Source: Caballeronia glathei
Lineage (GTDB): Bacteria; Pseudomonadota; Gammaproteobacteria; Burkholderiales; Burkholderiaceae
Direction of reading: 5' to 3'
Assembly: GCF_000698595.1 (NCBI RefSeq)
Contig: NZ_JFHC01000023.1
Location: 42,861 to 106,860 of the forward strand
Length of the DNA: 64,000 nt
Of this stretch, positions 36,205 to 45,184 are shown in pieces. The position numbers and the translations under genes are program-made. Numbering within the stretch: position 1 is the first letter of the stretch; each line of letters starts with the position of its first letter. The notes below the pieces were generated by a model. It searched no databases. It saw only the letters and a program-made list of their open reading frames with translations, and was not told the DNA's origin.

Positions 36205-36489
36205 ATGGATATCCACTTCCCCCCGGACGCACCCGACTACCGTGACTCGAACCTGACCGTCGTGTTCGCGGCGCTCGTCGACGGCCGGCGCGTGCCTTGC
36301 GCGATCTCGGTCGAAGCGCTCGAGGATCACTTCGACGCCCAGACCTTCGACAGCAACGGCTGGATCCGCGCGTTCGACGCAGGCCGCACCCGCATCGAAG
36401 CGGTCGCACGGGAACATTTACGGCTCACAAACGGCTCGCCGGTACTGCTGAAGAGCGGCCACTTCCCGCCGGGCAAGGTGATCGCGTGA
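36205..36489 (+). CDS. DUF1488 family protein
   Basis: A 94-residue protein of the DUF1488 family (function unknown, common in Burkholderia). The N-terminal half VVFAALVDGRRVPCAISVEALEDHF and the helical part IRAFDAGRTRIEAVAREHL match the family. It is about 100 bases downstream of the coupled pair. Two overlapping palindromes follow the gene. Confidence 0.78.
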   Translation: MDIHFPPDAPDYRDSNLTVVFAALVDGRRVPCAISVEALEDHFDAQTFDSNGWIRAFDAGRTRIEAVAREHLRLTNGSPVLLKSGHFPPGKVIA

Positions 36490-36517
36490 GCCTGCGCGCG
36501 CCGCGCACCCCGCACAT

Positions 36518-36533
36518 TTACACGGACGTGTAA
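36518..36533. promoter_or_regulatory. Operator-like palindrome
   Basis: TTACACG (36518-36524), GA, CGTGTAA (36527-36533): a perfect 7-bp inverted repeat of the type bound by TetR-like regulators. It shares the bases GTAA with the next palindrome, so both cannot form stems at once. Confidence 0.55.
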
Positions 36534-36557
36534 GGCGTCCCGGCCGGGACGCCTTAC
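36530..36557. repeat. Perfect 28-bp palindrome
   Basis: The left half GTAAGGCGTCCCGG (36530-36543) is the exact reverse complement of the right half (36544-36557). No T run follows, so it is not a normal terminator, although it could be the end structure of the DUF1488 transcript. Confidence 0.9.
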
Positions 36558-36762
36558 GTCGCACGAAACGGCAACGCGCCGAAATCGCAATAAAGCCCCC
36601 GCGCGTCGTTTCATGCCGGTCCATTTGGGATTACCATCTCGAAAAGCGCCACATACAGCATCACCTACGGCGGCGCGCGATGCGATTCGCGCGGCACGCT
36701 CCTTGCTCCTCGGTTCCGGCTCACGAGAGAGCGCTAATTATAAAAATCGCACGGGGGTTGTC

Positions 36763-36945
36763 ATGTTTCATTCGCTCGTTAGTTCGCTTGCCGAATTCAA
36801 TGCGTTCTGGCTCATCTGGGCCGCCGTCGGCGTGCTGTTTCTCGCGGTCTGCATCGTGGTCGCCTCGGCGATCCGCAGCGAGGCCGAGGAGCCGTTCTAC
36901 AGCGCGGCGCCACGACGGGCCGACGACCGCAAAATGATCATCTGA
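36763..36945 (+). CDS. Small single-pass membrane protein
   Basis: A 60-residue protein with one transmembrane helix (about residues 13-36: AFWLIWAAVGVLFLAVCIVVAS) and a charged cytoplasmic or periplasmic tail ending DDRKMII. No family recognised. It starts at 36763 after ACGGGGGTTGTC. The TetR regulator follows 71 bases on, in the same direction. Confidence 0.6.
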   Translation: MFHSLVSSLAEFNAFWLIWAAVGVLFLAVCIVVASAIRSEAEEPFYSAAPRRADDRKMII

Positions 36946-37016
36946 GTCGATCGGCCGTACCGGGCGCCAGCGTGTCCGGGCCGACCCTGCGACAAGGCCG
37001 TGCCGAGAGTACCCGC

Positions 37017-37646
37017 ATGGGAATCCAGGAACGACGGACCGAACTGAGACAGGCGCTGCGCGACCGCATCCTCGATGCGTCGCGCGAGATCGTCGGTCGC
37101 GAGGGCATTGCCGCGCTCTCGATGCGCAAGATCGCGGAAGCAATCGACTATTCCCCCGCCTCGCTCTACCTGCACTTCAGGAGCCGCGCCGACATCGCAC
37201 GGGCGTTGCGCGCGGAAGGGCACGCGCAGCTGCTGCAGGCTTTTTTGATCCATGCGACCATCGTCGATGCAGCGGCCCGGTTAAAGGCAATGGGGCAGGC
37301 GTATGTCGAGTTCGGTCTCGCGAATCCGGAGACCTACCGGCTGATGTTCATGGAGACGTCGGGTGCCGCAGCGCTTGCGGACCCGGGCGACGCCGATCCC
37401 GGCGCCGCCGCGCTGGCGATGATGGCCGACGCCTTTGTCGAGCTGCGCGCCGACGGGCGGCTGCCCGCGCATGCCGCGCCGCCGGAGTGCGCGCGAGCGC
37501 TGTGGGCGAACCTGCATGGCATCGTCGCCCTGGAGCTGACCCTGTACGCAACGCCCGCAGTGCCGCAAACGTCCGCGGAAACGCTCGCCGGGCTCACGCT
37601 CGGCGCCTGGTTCGGGCATGGCGCGGCATCCTCACCTGACACGTAA
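37017..37646 (+). CDS. TetR/AcrR-family transcriptional regulator
   Basis: A 209-residue regulator. The N-terminal helix-turn-helix (about residues 10-55) reads GREGIAALSMRKIAEAIDYSPASLYLHFRSRADI, the classic TetR pattern. The C-terminal part resembles the TetR_C WHG-type domain, with AYVEFGLANPETYRLMFME. The ATG at 37017 follows GAGAG and fits the family length; an earlier start at 36972 is possible. The next gene, for an acyl-CoA hydrolase, begins seven bases after its stop, so they are likely cotranscribed and the regulator may respond to an acyl-CoA or related acid. Confidence 0.88.
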   Translation: MGIQERRTELRQALRDRILDASREIVGREGIAALSMRKIAEAIDYSPASLYLHFRSRADIARALRAEGHAQLLQAFLIHATIVDAAARLKAMGQAYVEFGLANPETYRLMFMETSGAAALADPGDADPGAAALAMMADAFVELRADGRLPAHAAPPECARALWANLHGIVALELTLYATPAVPQTSAETLAGLTLGAWFGHGAASSPDT

Positions 37647-37653
37647 TGCAACG

Positions 37654-38772
37654 ATGACCACCCACGACATCCGCACTGAAACCGCCAATGGCATCGGCTT
37701 CATCGCGCTCGACCGGCCGCAGGCGCTCAACGCCCTCACGACGGCGATGCTGCACGCCATCCGCAATGCGCTCGACGGCTGGCGCCACGATCACGCGATC
37801 AAGGCCGTCGTGATCTACAGCCCGCATCCGCGCGCGTTCTGCGCGGGCGGCGACATCCGCTTCCTGTACGAGTCGGCGAAAGCGGGCGAACGCGCCGCGA
37901 TGGACACCTTCTTTATCGACGAATACAGGCTCAATCACGCGATCTTCACCTATCCGAAGCCGTACATCGCGCTCGTGAACGGCGTGGTGATGGGCGGCGG
38001 CATGGGCATCTCGCAGGGCGCGCGGCACACGGGCGGGCTGCGCGTCGTGACCGGCTCGGTGAAGATGGCGATGCCCGAGACGCGCATCGGCCTTTTTCCC
38101 GACGTGGGCGTGAGCTGGTTCCTCGCGCGCGCGCCGGGCGCGATCGGACGCTACCTGGCCGCGACCGGCACGACGATCGGCGCCGCCGACGCGCTCTACG
38201 CGCGGCTCGCCGACGCCTACCTGGACGATGCCGCCGTGTCCGATCTCGTCGAGATGCTCAAGCGGCACCGCTTCCTCGACGGCGTGGACGTCATGCGCTT
38301 CGTCGAGGGCGAGGCGGTGAAGCACAAGGTGTCGCCGACGCCCGACGGCAGCGCGCTCGCCGCGGCGCGCACGCAGATCGACCGGCATTTCGCCGCGGGC
38401 AACGGCACCGCGGTGCTCGCCTCGCTCGAGCGCGAAGCGCAGGCCGACGGGCCCGGCAGCGAATGGGCCGCGCGCACCGCCGAGCAGTTGCGCGAGTGCT
38501 CGCCGCTGTCGGTGGATGTGTCGATGGAACTCGTCGATCGTGCGAGGCTTTCCAGCATGGCCGAGACACTGCGCCGCGACCTCGATCTCACGCGCACCGT
38601 GTTCGAGCGCGGCGACGTGGTGGAAGGCATCCGCGCGCGCATCATCGACAAGGACAACCGGCCGGCGTGGAAGGCGGCGCGCGTCGAGGACGTCACGTCC
38701 GACGAGGTGAGGCGCATGTTCGAGAGCGCGTGGACGCCCGACACGCATCCGCTGAAGCTCTTGCGCGACTAG
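37654..38772 (+). CDS. 3-hydroxyisobutyryl-CoA hydrolase (enoyl-CoA hydratase/isomerase family)
   Basis: A 372-residue crotonase-fold enzyme of the HIBYL-CoA hydrolase type, which in valine degradation frees 3-hydroxyisobutyrate from CoA. The oxyanion-hole motifs are FCAGGDIRFLYE (about residues 62-73) and GVVMGGGMGIS (110-120), the catalytic pair is Glu142 in MPETRIGLFPDVG with Asp150, and the long C-terminal extension separates it from simple enoyl-CoA hydratases. The start ATG at 37654 fits the family. The stop shares the palindrome CTAG with the stop of the convergent gene. Confidence 0.9.
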   Translation: MTTHDIRTETANGIGFIALDRPQALNALTTAMLHAIRNALDGWRHDHAIKAVVIYSPHPRAFCAGGDIRFLYESAKAGERAAMDTFFIDEYRLNHAIFTYPKPYIALVNGVVMGGGMGISQGARHTGGLRVVTGSVKMAMPETRIGLFPDVGVSWFLARAPGAIGRYLAATGTTIGAADALYARLADAYLDDAAVSDLVEMLKRHRFLDGVDVMRFVEGEAVKHKVSPTPDGSALAAARTQIDRHFAAGNGTAVLASLEREAQADGPGSEWAARTAEQLRECSPLSVDVSMELVDRARLSSMAETLRRDLDLTRTVFERGDVVEGIRARIIDKDNRPAWKAARVEDVTSDEVRRMFESAWTPDTHPLKLLRD

Positions 38773-39194
38773 TCGCTTTCGGTGCGGGCCATGAACGCCC
38801 GCATGAAGACGAGCGCGCCCCAGCCCCACATCCCGTTGCTGACGAGACCGAGCGCCACGCGCGGCAGCATGTTGCCGCTCGGCCAGATGCCGCGCAGCGG
38901 ATCGACGAGGAACACGCTCGCCGCCGTGAGCACGATGCCGCCGAAGACGAGCGCGCCGATCCACGGCGCGTCGTGCTCCGGCGCGATGCGCAGCAGCCAC
39001 GCCATCAGCACGCCGAAGACCGAACTCCACAGCGCGTTTGCGATGAATTCGGGGATGCCGAGCGGAAGAAACGGGGCGGTGGAGTAGCCGGCGGGGCCGA
39101 CGACGCCGGCGGCGTGCAGAAGCGCGATGGTCGATTCGCGGAAAAAGAGCGCGGCGAGAAAGCCTGAAACGAACGGCAGAATGACTTTTTGCAT
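38769..39194 (-). CDS. Hypothetical inner-membrane protein
   Basis: A 141-residue membrane protein with about four hydrophobic segments: VILPFVSGFLAALFF, EFIANALWSSVFGVLMAWLL, GALVFGGIVLTAASVFLV and MLPRVALGLVSNGMWGWGALVFM. No motif recognised. The start at 39194 (MQKV) is preferred over 39203, but no strong ribosome-binding site exists. It is convergent with the hydrolase gene and its stop codon overlaps that gene's stop by four bases. Confidence 0.7.
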   Translation of the reverse strand: MQKVILPFVSGFLAALFFRESTIALLHAAGVVGPAGYSTAPFLPLGIPEFIANALWSSVFGVLMAWLLRIAPEHDAPWIGALVFGGIVLTAASVFLVDPLRGIWPSGNMLPRVALGLVSNGMWGWGALVFMRAFMARTESD

Positions 39195-39476
39195 TGAGTG
39201 CACCGCTTGGCGCGCGAACCGCCGCCGCGCCGGTTATTTTGGGATGTGCGCCATTATAGTGGCCGGGCATGCCGGGGCCACCGGCGTATGCGCGAGCGTC
39301 GGCCTAATCACCAAAGTGGAAATCCTAAGCTCGAAAAAATCGTTTTAAACGGATGGTGGGATCCCTAGACTGTTTCACGAGGGAGACGGGCAAGCCGTCT
39401 CATGCGAATGCGCGAAGCGCTCGAAGGCCGCCCGGCGCGGCGCGCGAGTGCGAGCCTGTCAAGGGAAACAGCCACG
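39195..39476. promoter_or_regulatory. Promoter region of the ssu operon
   Basis: Divergent gap with an unusually AT-rich stretch at about 39305-39355. Sulfur-limitation promoters are typically AT-rich sites for CysB/SsuR-type LysR activators. I cannot fix -35/-10 boxes or an exact operator. Confidence 0.4.
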
Positions 39477-40109
39477 ATGTCCTATGTAGTGTCGATCTCC
39501 GGAAGTCCCGCCGTCCAATCGCGCAGCACGCATCTGCTGTCGCTTGCCGAGGGCGCGCTGCGCGGGCGCGGCCTGAACGTCCGGCGCATCGACGCACGCG
39601 CGTTGCCGCCCGCGGCGCTCATGCATGCGGACTTCGCCCATCCGGCGATCCGCCAGGCGCTCGAACTCATCGAACACGCGCAGGCGGTCGTCATTGCGAC
39701 GCCGCTCTACAAGGCCTCCTATAGCGGGCTCCTCAAGACCCTGCTCGATCTGCTGCCGCAGTCGGGCCTCGCCGGCAAGATCGTGCTGCCGATCGCGACG
39801 GGCGGCTCGCTCGCGCATCTGCTCGCGCTCGACTACGCGCTGAAGCCCGTGCTTTCGTCGCTCGGGGCGCGCCATCATCTTCCCAACGTGTTCGCCTCCG
39901 ACGCCGATCTTCCGAAGGGCGAAGCCGGCTACACCGTACTCGCCGAGACGGGGCAGCGCGTGATCGCGTCCGTCGATGCGCTCGTGCACGCACTCAACGA
40001 TCAGGCGCAATTGCGCGAACTGCGGCTGAAGGCATCGCCGCCGCAGGCCGTGAACCCATTGCGCCACGCGCCGGCGGCGGTCGTCGAACTGGTGCGCTGC
40101 GGGACCTGA
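39477..40109 (+). CDS. ssuE: NADPH-dependent FMN reductase of the alkanesulfonate system
   Basis: A 210-residue flavodoxin-like reductase that supplies FMNH2 to the monooxygenase SsuD. Marks are the N-terminal SISGSPAVQSRSTHLL (phosphate-binding loop), ATPLYKASYSGLLKTLLDLLP, with the SsuE-type YSG insertion region, and IATGGSLAHLLALDYALKPVLSSLGA. The ATG at 39477 follows AAGGGAAACAGCC. It is the first gene of an operon with ssuD, ssuC, ssuB and an ssuF-like gene. No ssuA stands between it and ssuD, unlike E. coli and Pseudomonas. Confidence 0.93.
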   Translation: MSYVVSISGSPAVQSRSTHLLSLAEGALRGRGLNVRRIDARALPPAALMHADFAHPAIRQALELIEHAQAVVIATPLYKASYSGLLKTLLDLLPQSGLAGKIVLPIATGGSLAHLLALDYALKPVLSSLGARHHLPNVFASDADLPKGEAGYTVLAETGQRVIASVDALVHALNDQAQLRELRLKASPPQAVNPLRHAPAAVVELVRCGT

Positions 40110-40241
40110 CGGTTTCCGCGCGTCGATTGCGCATCGATTGATGCATCTCGCGCACGTGAGCGCGCGTCGCCCGGCGCCGCTTGCCGCTTCTCCCCACACG
40201 ATTCCAATACCCATACCGAACTGCCCCCGCAGGAGTTTCAG

Positions 40242-41390
40242 ATGAATGTTTTCTGGTTCATTCCCACGCACGGCGACAGCCGCTATCTCGGCACGACCGA
40301 GGGCGCGCGCGCAGCCGACGCCGACTATTTCCGCCAGATCGCCGTGGCCGCCGACACGCTCGGCTACGAAGGCGTGCTGCTGCCGACCGGCCGCTCGTGC
40401 GAGGACGCGTGGGTCGTCGCATCCAGCCTGATTCCCGCGACGAAGCGCCTCAAGTTCCTCGTCGCGATCCGTCCGGGACTGTCGTCGCCGGGGCTCTCGG
40501 CGCGCATGGCGTCCACGTTCGACCGCCTCTCGGGCGGGCGCCTCCTCATCAACGTCGTGACGGGTGGCGATCAGGCGGAGCTCGAAGGCGACGGCGTGTT
40601 CCTCGATCACGACACGCGCTACGAAGTCACCGACGAATTCCTGCACATCTGGCGCAGGCTGCTGGAGGCGTCGCATACCAATGAATCGATCGATTTCGAC
40701 GGCGAGCATCTCACGTCGAAGGGCGGAAAGCTGCTCTATCCGCCGGTGCAGAAGGGGCATCCGCCGCTGTGGTTCGGCGGCTCGTCGGCGGCGGCGCACG
40801 AGATCGTGGGCGATCACATCGACACTTACCTCACCTGGGGCGAGCCGCCCGCGGACGTCGCCAGAAAACTCGCCGATGTCAGAAAGCGCGCCGAGGCGAA
40901 AGGCCGCAAGCTCAAGTTCGGCATCCGCCTGCACGTGATCGTGCGCGAGACCGAGGAGGAAGCCTGGGCCGATGCCGGGAAGCTCATCAGCAAACTCGAC
41001 GACGAGACGATCCAGCGCGCACAGGCCTCGTTCGCGAAGATGGATTCGGAAGGGCAGCGCCGCATGGCCGCGCTCCACGGCGGGCAGCGCGACAAGCTCG
41101 AGGTCTACCCGCATCTGTGGGCGGGCGTCGGGCTCGTGCGCGGCGGCGCGGGCACGGCGCTCGTCGGCAATCCGGAGCAGGTCGCCGGGCTCATGAAGGA
41201 GTACGCCGAACTCGGCATCGATACGTTCATCCTCTCCGGCTACCCGCATCTCGAAGAGTCGTACCGGTTCGCGGAACTCGTGTTTCCGCTCCTGCCGCGC
41301 GAGCAGAAGGAGCGCGTCTCGGGGCCGCTGTCCGGGCCGTTCGGCGAGGTGGTCGGCAATTCGTACCTGCCGCGCGCGTCCCAAAGCTGA
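40242..41390 (+). CDS. ssuD: FMNH2-dependent alkanesulfonate monooxygenase
   Basis: A 382-residue bacterial-luciferase-like monooxygenase that splits alkanesulfonates to aldehyde and sulfite, giving sulfur under sulfate starvation. [17 protein letters not shown] at the start, [45 protein letters not shown] pieces and [17 protein letters not shown] are family signatures. The ribosome-binding site AGGAG is well placed. The gene follows ssuE after 132 bases that contain no further gene. Confidence 0.95.
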   Translation: MNVFWFIPTHGDSRYLGTTEGARAADADYFRQIAVAADTLGYEGVLLPTGRSCEDAWVVASSLIPATKRLKFLVAIRPGLSSPGLSARMASTFDRLSGGRLLINVVTGGDQAELEGDGVFLDHDTRYEVTDEFLHIWRRLLEASHTNESIDFDGEHLTSKGGKLLYPPVQKGHPPLWFGGSSAAAHEIVGDHIDTYLTWGEPPADVARKLADVRKRAEAKGRKLKFGIRLHVIVRETEEEAWADAGKLISKLDDETIQRAQASFAKMDSEGQRRMAALHGGQRDKLEVYPHLWAGVGLVRGGAGTALVGNPEQVAGLMKEYAELGIDTFILSGYPHLEESYRFAELVFPLLPREQKERVSGPLSGPFGEVVGNSYLPRASQS

Positions 41391-41423
41391 ACGCGGCACG
41401 CCATTCCCAAAGGAGCAGCAGAC

Positions 41424-42263
41424 GTGGCTCATATCGATATCGCACAGCCGGCCGCCTCGCGTGATGCCGCGAGCGTCGGACGGCTCCTGAAACGCTTGCT
41501 TGCGCCGTGCGCGCCGTGGCTCGTGCCGCTCGCCGTGCTGATCGCGTGGGAGTTCGCGGCAAAGAGCGGTGGGCTGTCCACGCGCATCCTGCCCGAGCCG
41601 CTCGCCGTCGTGAAGGCGGCGTGGTCGCTCGTCGAATCCGGCGACATGTGGGCCAACGTGAAGGTGAGCACGTGGCGCGCGCTGTCGGGCTTTACGATCG
41701 GCGGCGGCATCGGCTTCGTGCTCGGGCTCGCGACGGGGCTCTTCCGGCCCGCCGAGACCGCCCTCGATTCCACCATCCAGATGATCCGCAACATCCCCGC
41801 GCTCGCGATGATCCCGCTCGTGATCCTGTGGTTCGGGATCGGCGAAGAGGCGAAGCTCTTTCTCGTCGCGCTGGGGGTGTTCTTTCCGGTGTATGTGAAC
41901 ACCTTTCACGGCATCCGCTCCGTCGATGCGAACCTGATCGAGATGGCGCGCAGCTACGGACTCTCGGGTTTCGCGCTCTATCGCGACGTGATCCTGCCGG
42001 GTGCGCTGCCGTCGATCCTCGTCGGCGTGCGCTTCGCGCTCGGGCTGATGTGGGTGATGCTGATCGTGGCGGAGACGATTTCCGCGCAGTCGGGCATCGG
42101 CTACATGACGATGAACGCGCGCGAATTCCTGCAAACGGATGTGGTGGTGGTCGGCATCCTGCTTTACGCGCTGCTCGGCAAGCTTGCCGACATGCTCGCG
42201 AAGGGCATCGAGCGCGTGACGCTGCGCTGGCACCCGGCTTACCAGAACGGAGCGACGCGATGA
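41424..42263 (+). CDS. ssuC: Alkanesulfonate ABC transporter, permease
   Basis: A 279-residue inner-membrane permease with six predicted helices and the conserved cytoplasmic EAA loop ([21 protein letters not shown]) contacting the ATPase SsuB. The sequence matches the SsuC/TauC group. The start is the GTG at 41424, with AAAGGAG eight bases upstream; no ATG fits as well. It overlaps ssuB by four bases. A periplasmic binding protein is needed for such importers, but none is encoded in this operon. Confidence 0.92.
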   Translation: MAHIDIAQPAASRDAASVGRLLKRLLAPCAPWLVPLAVLIAWEFAAKSGGLSTRILPEPLAVVKAAWSLVESGDMWANVKVSTWRALSGFTIGGGIGFVLGLATGLFRPAETALDSTIQMIRNIPALAMIPLVILWFGIGEEAKLFLVALGVFFPVYVNTFHGIRSVDANLIEMARSYGLSGFALYRDVILPGALPSILVGVRFALGLMWVMLIVAETISAQSGIGYMTMNAREFLQTDVVVVGILLYALLGKLADMLAKGIERVTLRWHPAYQNGATR

Positions 42264-43189
42264 ACGCAATCACTTCTTCGACGACCTTCGCGGGCATCGC
42301 CGGCGATGATCTCGAAACTGAGCTGCGCAAGCGCCCGGCCAATCACGACGACAGCAGCGCGCCGCGCCTGCGCACGGGACGAGCGGGAGGGACGGAACGT
42401 GCGGGCGGCGCCGCCGATCTCGCAATCGAGCTGCGCGGCGTCGCAAAGCGCTATGGCGACCGGGCGGTGCTGTCGGATTTCGATTTCGCGATCGAGCGGG
42501 GAAGTTTCGTTTCGATCGTCGGCAGGAGCGGCTGCGGGAAGTCGACGCTGCTGCGCCTCGTCGCGGGCCTCGAACAGACGTCGGGCGGCGTGCTGGAGCG
42601 GCGCGGCACGCGCGAGGGCGGGGCGCTGCAGACGCGCATCATGTTTCAGGACGCGCGCCTCTTGCCCTGGAAGACCGTGCTGCAGAACGTGATGCTCGGA
42701 CTGCCGCGCTCGGCTGCCGACGACGCCCGTGCCGTGCTGGCCGAAGTGGGGCTGGCCGGCCGCGAAGGCGATTGGCCCGCGCAGCTCTCGGGCGGCCAGC
42801 GGCAGCGCGTCGCGCTTGCGCGGGCGCTCGTGCACCGGCCGGACCTGCTTTTGCTGGACGAGCCGCTCGGCGCGCTCGATGCGCTCACGCGTATCGAAAT
42901 GCATGCGCTGATCGAGAGGCTGTGGCGCGAGCACCGCTTCACGGCGCTGCTCGTCACGCACGACGTGCAGGAGGCGGTGGCGCTCGGAGACCGCATCGTG
43001 CTGATCGACTCGGGGAGGATTTCCTTCGATGCCGCGATCGACCTGCCGCGGCCGCGCTCGCGCGCGTCGGCGGCGTTCGCGAAACTCGAGGAGGAGGTGC
43101 TCATGCGCGTGCTCGGGGGCGGAGCCGGCGGGGTCGAAGGCTTCGGGCAGGCTGGAGGTGATTCGCTTGCGGTGGTTTCGTCCGTCTGA
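42260..43189 (+). CDS. ssuB: Alkanesulfonate ABC transporter, ATP-binding protein
   Basis: A 309-residue ABC ATPase: Walker [11 protein letters not shown]-loop [10 protein letters not shown], signature [15 protein letters not shown] and Walker [14 protein letters not shown] are intact. Compared with E. coli SsuB it has an extra about 50-residue N-terminal part rich in Arg/Gly and a Gly-rich C-terminal tail, typical of Burkholderia versions. The start overlaps the ssuC stop (ATGA). Confidence 0.92.
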   Translation: MNAITSSTTFAGIAGDDLETELRKRPANHDDSSAPRLRTGRAGGTERAGGAADLAIELRGVAKRYGDRAVLSDFDFAIERGSFVSIVGRSGCGKSTLLRLVAGLEQTSGGVLERRGTREGGALQTRIMFQDARLLPWKTVLQNVMLGLPRSAADDARAVLAEVGLAGREGDWPAQLSGGQRQRVALARALVHRPDLLLLDEPLGALDALTRIEMHALIERLWREHRFTALLVTHDVQEAVALGDRIVLIDSGRISFDAAIDLPRPRSRASAAFAKLEEEVLMRVLGGGAGGVEGFGQAGGDSLAVVSSV

Positions 43190-43237
43190 CGATTCGCTTT
43201 TTTATCACGTTCAATCGCAATTCAAGGGGCTGCAAGG

Positions 43238-43453
43238 ATGACCGGCTTGGCAATCAACGTGCGCAATCAGTTCAAAGGCAAGGTCAGGGAGATCATCCGC
43301 GGGCCGGTGGTCTCGGAAGTGGACGTCGACACGCCGTTCGGCATCGTGACGTCGGTTATCACGACGCGCTCTGTGGATGAGCTCGAGCTGAAGGTCGGCG
43401 CGGAAGTGGTGGCGCTCGTGAAGTCGACCGAGGTGTCGATCGCGCGGCTCTGA
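43238..43453 (+). CDS. ssuF: SsuF-like TOBE-domain molybdopterin-binding protein
   Basis: A 71-residue single TOBE (molbindin-like) domain protein: INVRNQFKGKVREIIRGPVV, the central TSVITTRSVDELELKVG and the C-terminal VVALVKSTEVSIARL. Such proteins bind oxyanions such as molybdate. In Pseudomonas putida the gene at this place (ssuF) is needed for sulfonate use. It lies 48 bases after ssuB and is preceded by AAGG. The role of an oxyanion-binding protein in sulfonate metabolism is not understood. Confidence 0.85.
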   Translation: MTGLAINVRNQFKGKVREIIRGPVVSEVDVDTPFGIVTSVITTRSVDELELKVGAEVVALVKSTEVSIARL

Positions 43454-43487
43454 GCGTTGTGATGGCCCCTGCGACAGCGCTTGCGCG

Positions 43488-43739
43488 CTACCTGGCGATG
43501 GCGTCGCTTGCCGGGCTGTTGTGCAGCATGCGGTCGCTGTTGGGCGGCGGCGCCGGACGCTTCATCGGCATGTTGTCGGGGTTGTTGGGGTTGTCAGGAC
43601 GCGCAGGACTCGCGCCCGCAGCAGACGGGGGCTTGACCATCGATGCGGCGTCGCCCGGCCGCGCGGTCTGAGCCGGGGCGGCGGTGACCGCGCCGAGCAG
43701 CACGGCCGCGAGCGCGGCGGTGATTTTCCCTTTCATCAT
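43488..43739 (-). CDS. Small exported Pro-rich hypothetical protein
   Basis: An 83-residue protein with a signal peptide (about 1-23, GKITAALAAVLLGAVTAAPA) and a low-complexity mature part rich in Pro, Asn and Ala (PARPDNPNNPDNMPMKRPAP). GGAGGGACAG precedes tandem ATG codons; the first (43739) is used. Convergent with the ssu operon. No function can be given; the mature part is probably disordered. Confidence 0.6.
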   Translation of the reverse strand: MMKGKITAALAAVLLGAVTAAPAQTARPGDAASMVKPPSAAGASPARPDNPNNPDNMPMKRPAPPPNSDRMLHNSPASDAIAR

Positions 43740-43979
43740 CTGTCCCTCCGGGGCTGCGGCGGCGCGCGTTCGGGCGTCGCCTTTCTTGTGTTGACAGGGG
43801 GAAGGGGGGAAGATTCGATTTTGGAGGTGTTGGGTGGATTGGCGGGCGAGGGACGAGCGTGGAGTGTGGTGCGAATCGAGGCTCGTGTCGAGGGCGCGCA
43901 AGGCCGCAGTGCTGTGGACGTTAAGAATTGACGCACGCAAACTAAAGAAGTAACCGGGGATTGATTTAGAAGACGAAGT

Positions 43980-44056
43980 TGGGGTGGCTGATGGGACTCG
44001 AACCCACGACGACAGGAATCACAATCCTGGACTCTACCAACTGAGCTACAGCCACC
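43980..44056 (-). tRNA. tRNA-His (GTG)
   Basis: A 77-nt tRNA including the extra 5' G typical of tRNA-His and encoded CCA. The anticodon loop is TTGTGAT, giving anticodon GTG; the D arm GCTCAGTTGGTAGAG and T arm GGGTTCGAGTCCC are normal. It lies 126 bases downstream of dusA on the same strand. Confidence 0.97.
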
Positions 44057-44182
44057 ACTGACCAACTTGATTTGCTACTGCTTGCATCCCGGGCTCACCA
44101 AGAACTGGCTTGCCGATCGAGAAGCGAGATTATACGAATAAAGATTCCGTTTGCCTAGTCCCTGCGCGCATCAATTCGCGCG

Positions 44183-45184
44183 TCAGTCGGCCATTTCCAC
44201 GGCCTCGCGCAGATGGCTGCGCGCTTCGTCGAATATGGCGAGATCGCCGGTGGCGAGCCTGCGGCTGTCCGAAAGCACCCGGCGCCATCCGCGTGCGCCC
44301 GCGGCGCCCCGGTACAAGCCGAGTGCGTGCCGCGTGATCGCCCCCAGATACGTCCCGTGCGCGACTTCGCGCCGAGCGTACTCGATCAGTTGCGCCTCGA
44401 TTTCCTCGCGCGTCGGCGCGGGCGCGGCGTTGCCGTAGAAGCGCGCATCCACGCCCGCGAGCACGTACGGATTGTGATAAGCCTCGCGGCCGAGCATCAC
44501 GCCATCGACGTGCTTCAGATGCTCCGCCACCTCGTCGAGCGTCTTGATGCCGCCGTTGATCGAAATCTCGAGGTGGGGAAAGTCGCGCTTGAGCTGATAC
44601 GCGTACTCGTACTTGAGCGGCGGAATCTCGCGATTCTCCTTGGGGCTCAGACCCTTCAGGATCGCATTGCGCGCATGCACGATGAAGACCTCGCAGCCTG
44701 CATCGGCGACCGTGCCGACGAAATCCCGCACGAACTCGTAATCCTCCACTGCATCAACGCCGATGCGGTGCTTGACCGTCACCGGAATCGCGACGGCGTC
44801 GCGCATCGCCTTGACGCAATCAGCGACGAGTTGCGGCTCGTTCATCAGGCACGCGCCGAACGCACCGCGCTGCACGCGCTCCGACGGGCAGCCGCAGTTC
44901 AGGTTGATTTCGTCGTAACCCCATTGCTCGCCGAGCTTCGCGCTCCTGGCGAGATCGGCCGGCTCGCTGCCGCCCAGTTGCAGCGCAACCGGCGCTTCGT
45001 CGGGCGTGAACGCGAGATGGCGCGCCACGTCGCCGTGAAGCAGCGCGCCCGTTGTCACCATTTCGGTGTAGAGCCAGGCGTGACGCGACACGAGCCGGTG
45101 AAGCGACCGGCAATGGCGGTCAGTCCAGTCCATCATCGGGGCAACGCTGACGCGTCGCGGGCTGGGTTTGGAAGCTGCTGGCAT
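44183..45184 (-). CDS. dusA: tRNA-dihydrouridine(20/20a) synthase
   Basis: A 333-residue FMN enzyme that reduces uridine 20/20a in the D loop of tRNAs. The FMN-barrel start is VSVAPMMDWTDRHCRSLHRL; the catalytic cysteine is Cys99 in NLNCGCPSERVQ, and KHRIGVDAVEDYEF and INGGIKTLDEV are further marks of the DusA branch. Complete and undisrupted. The dusA 5' end is a known target of some integrative elements, but no element is attached here. tRNA-His is immediately downstream. Confidence 0.95.
   Translation of the reverse strand: MPAASKPSPRRVSVAPMMDWTDRHCRSLHRLVSRHAWLYTEMVTTGALLHGDVARHLAFTPDEAPVALQLGGSEPADLARSAKLGEQWGYDEINLNCGCPSERVQRGAFGACLMNEPQLVADCVKAMRDAVAIPVTVKHRIGVDAVEDYEFVRDFVGTVADAGCEVFIVHARNAILKGLSPKENREIPPLKYEYAYQLKRDFPHLEISINGGIKTLDEVAEHLKHVDGVMLGREAYHNPYVLAGVDARFYGNAAPAPTREEIEAQLIEYARREVAHGTYLGAITRHALGLYRGAAGARGWRRVLSDSRRLATGDLAIFDEARSHLREAVEMAD

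Noticed and set aside
43980..45184. Integrated element at dusA or tRNA-His
   Set aside because: No integrase, no direct repeats of either gene end, and no change of base composition on either side.
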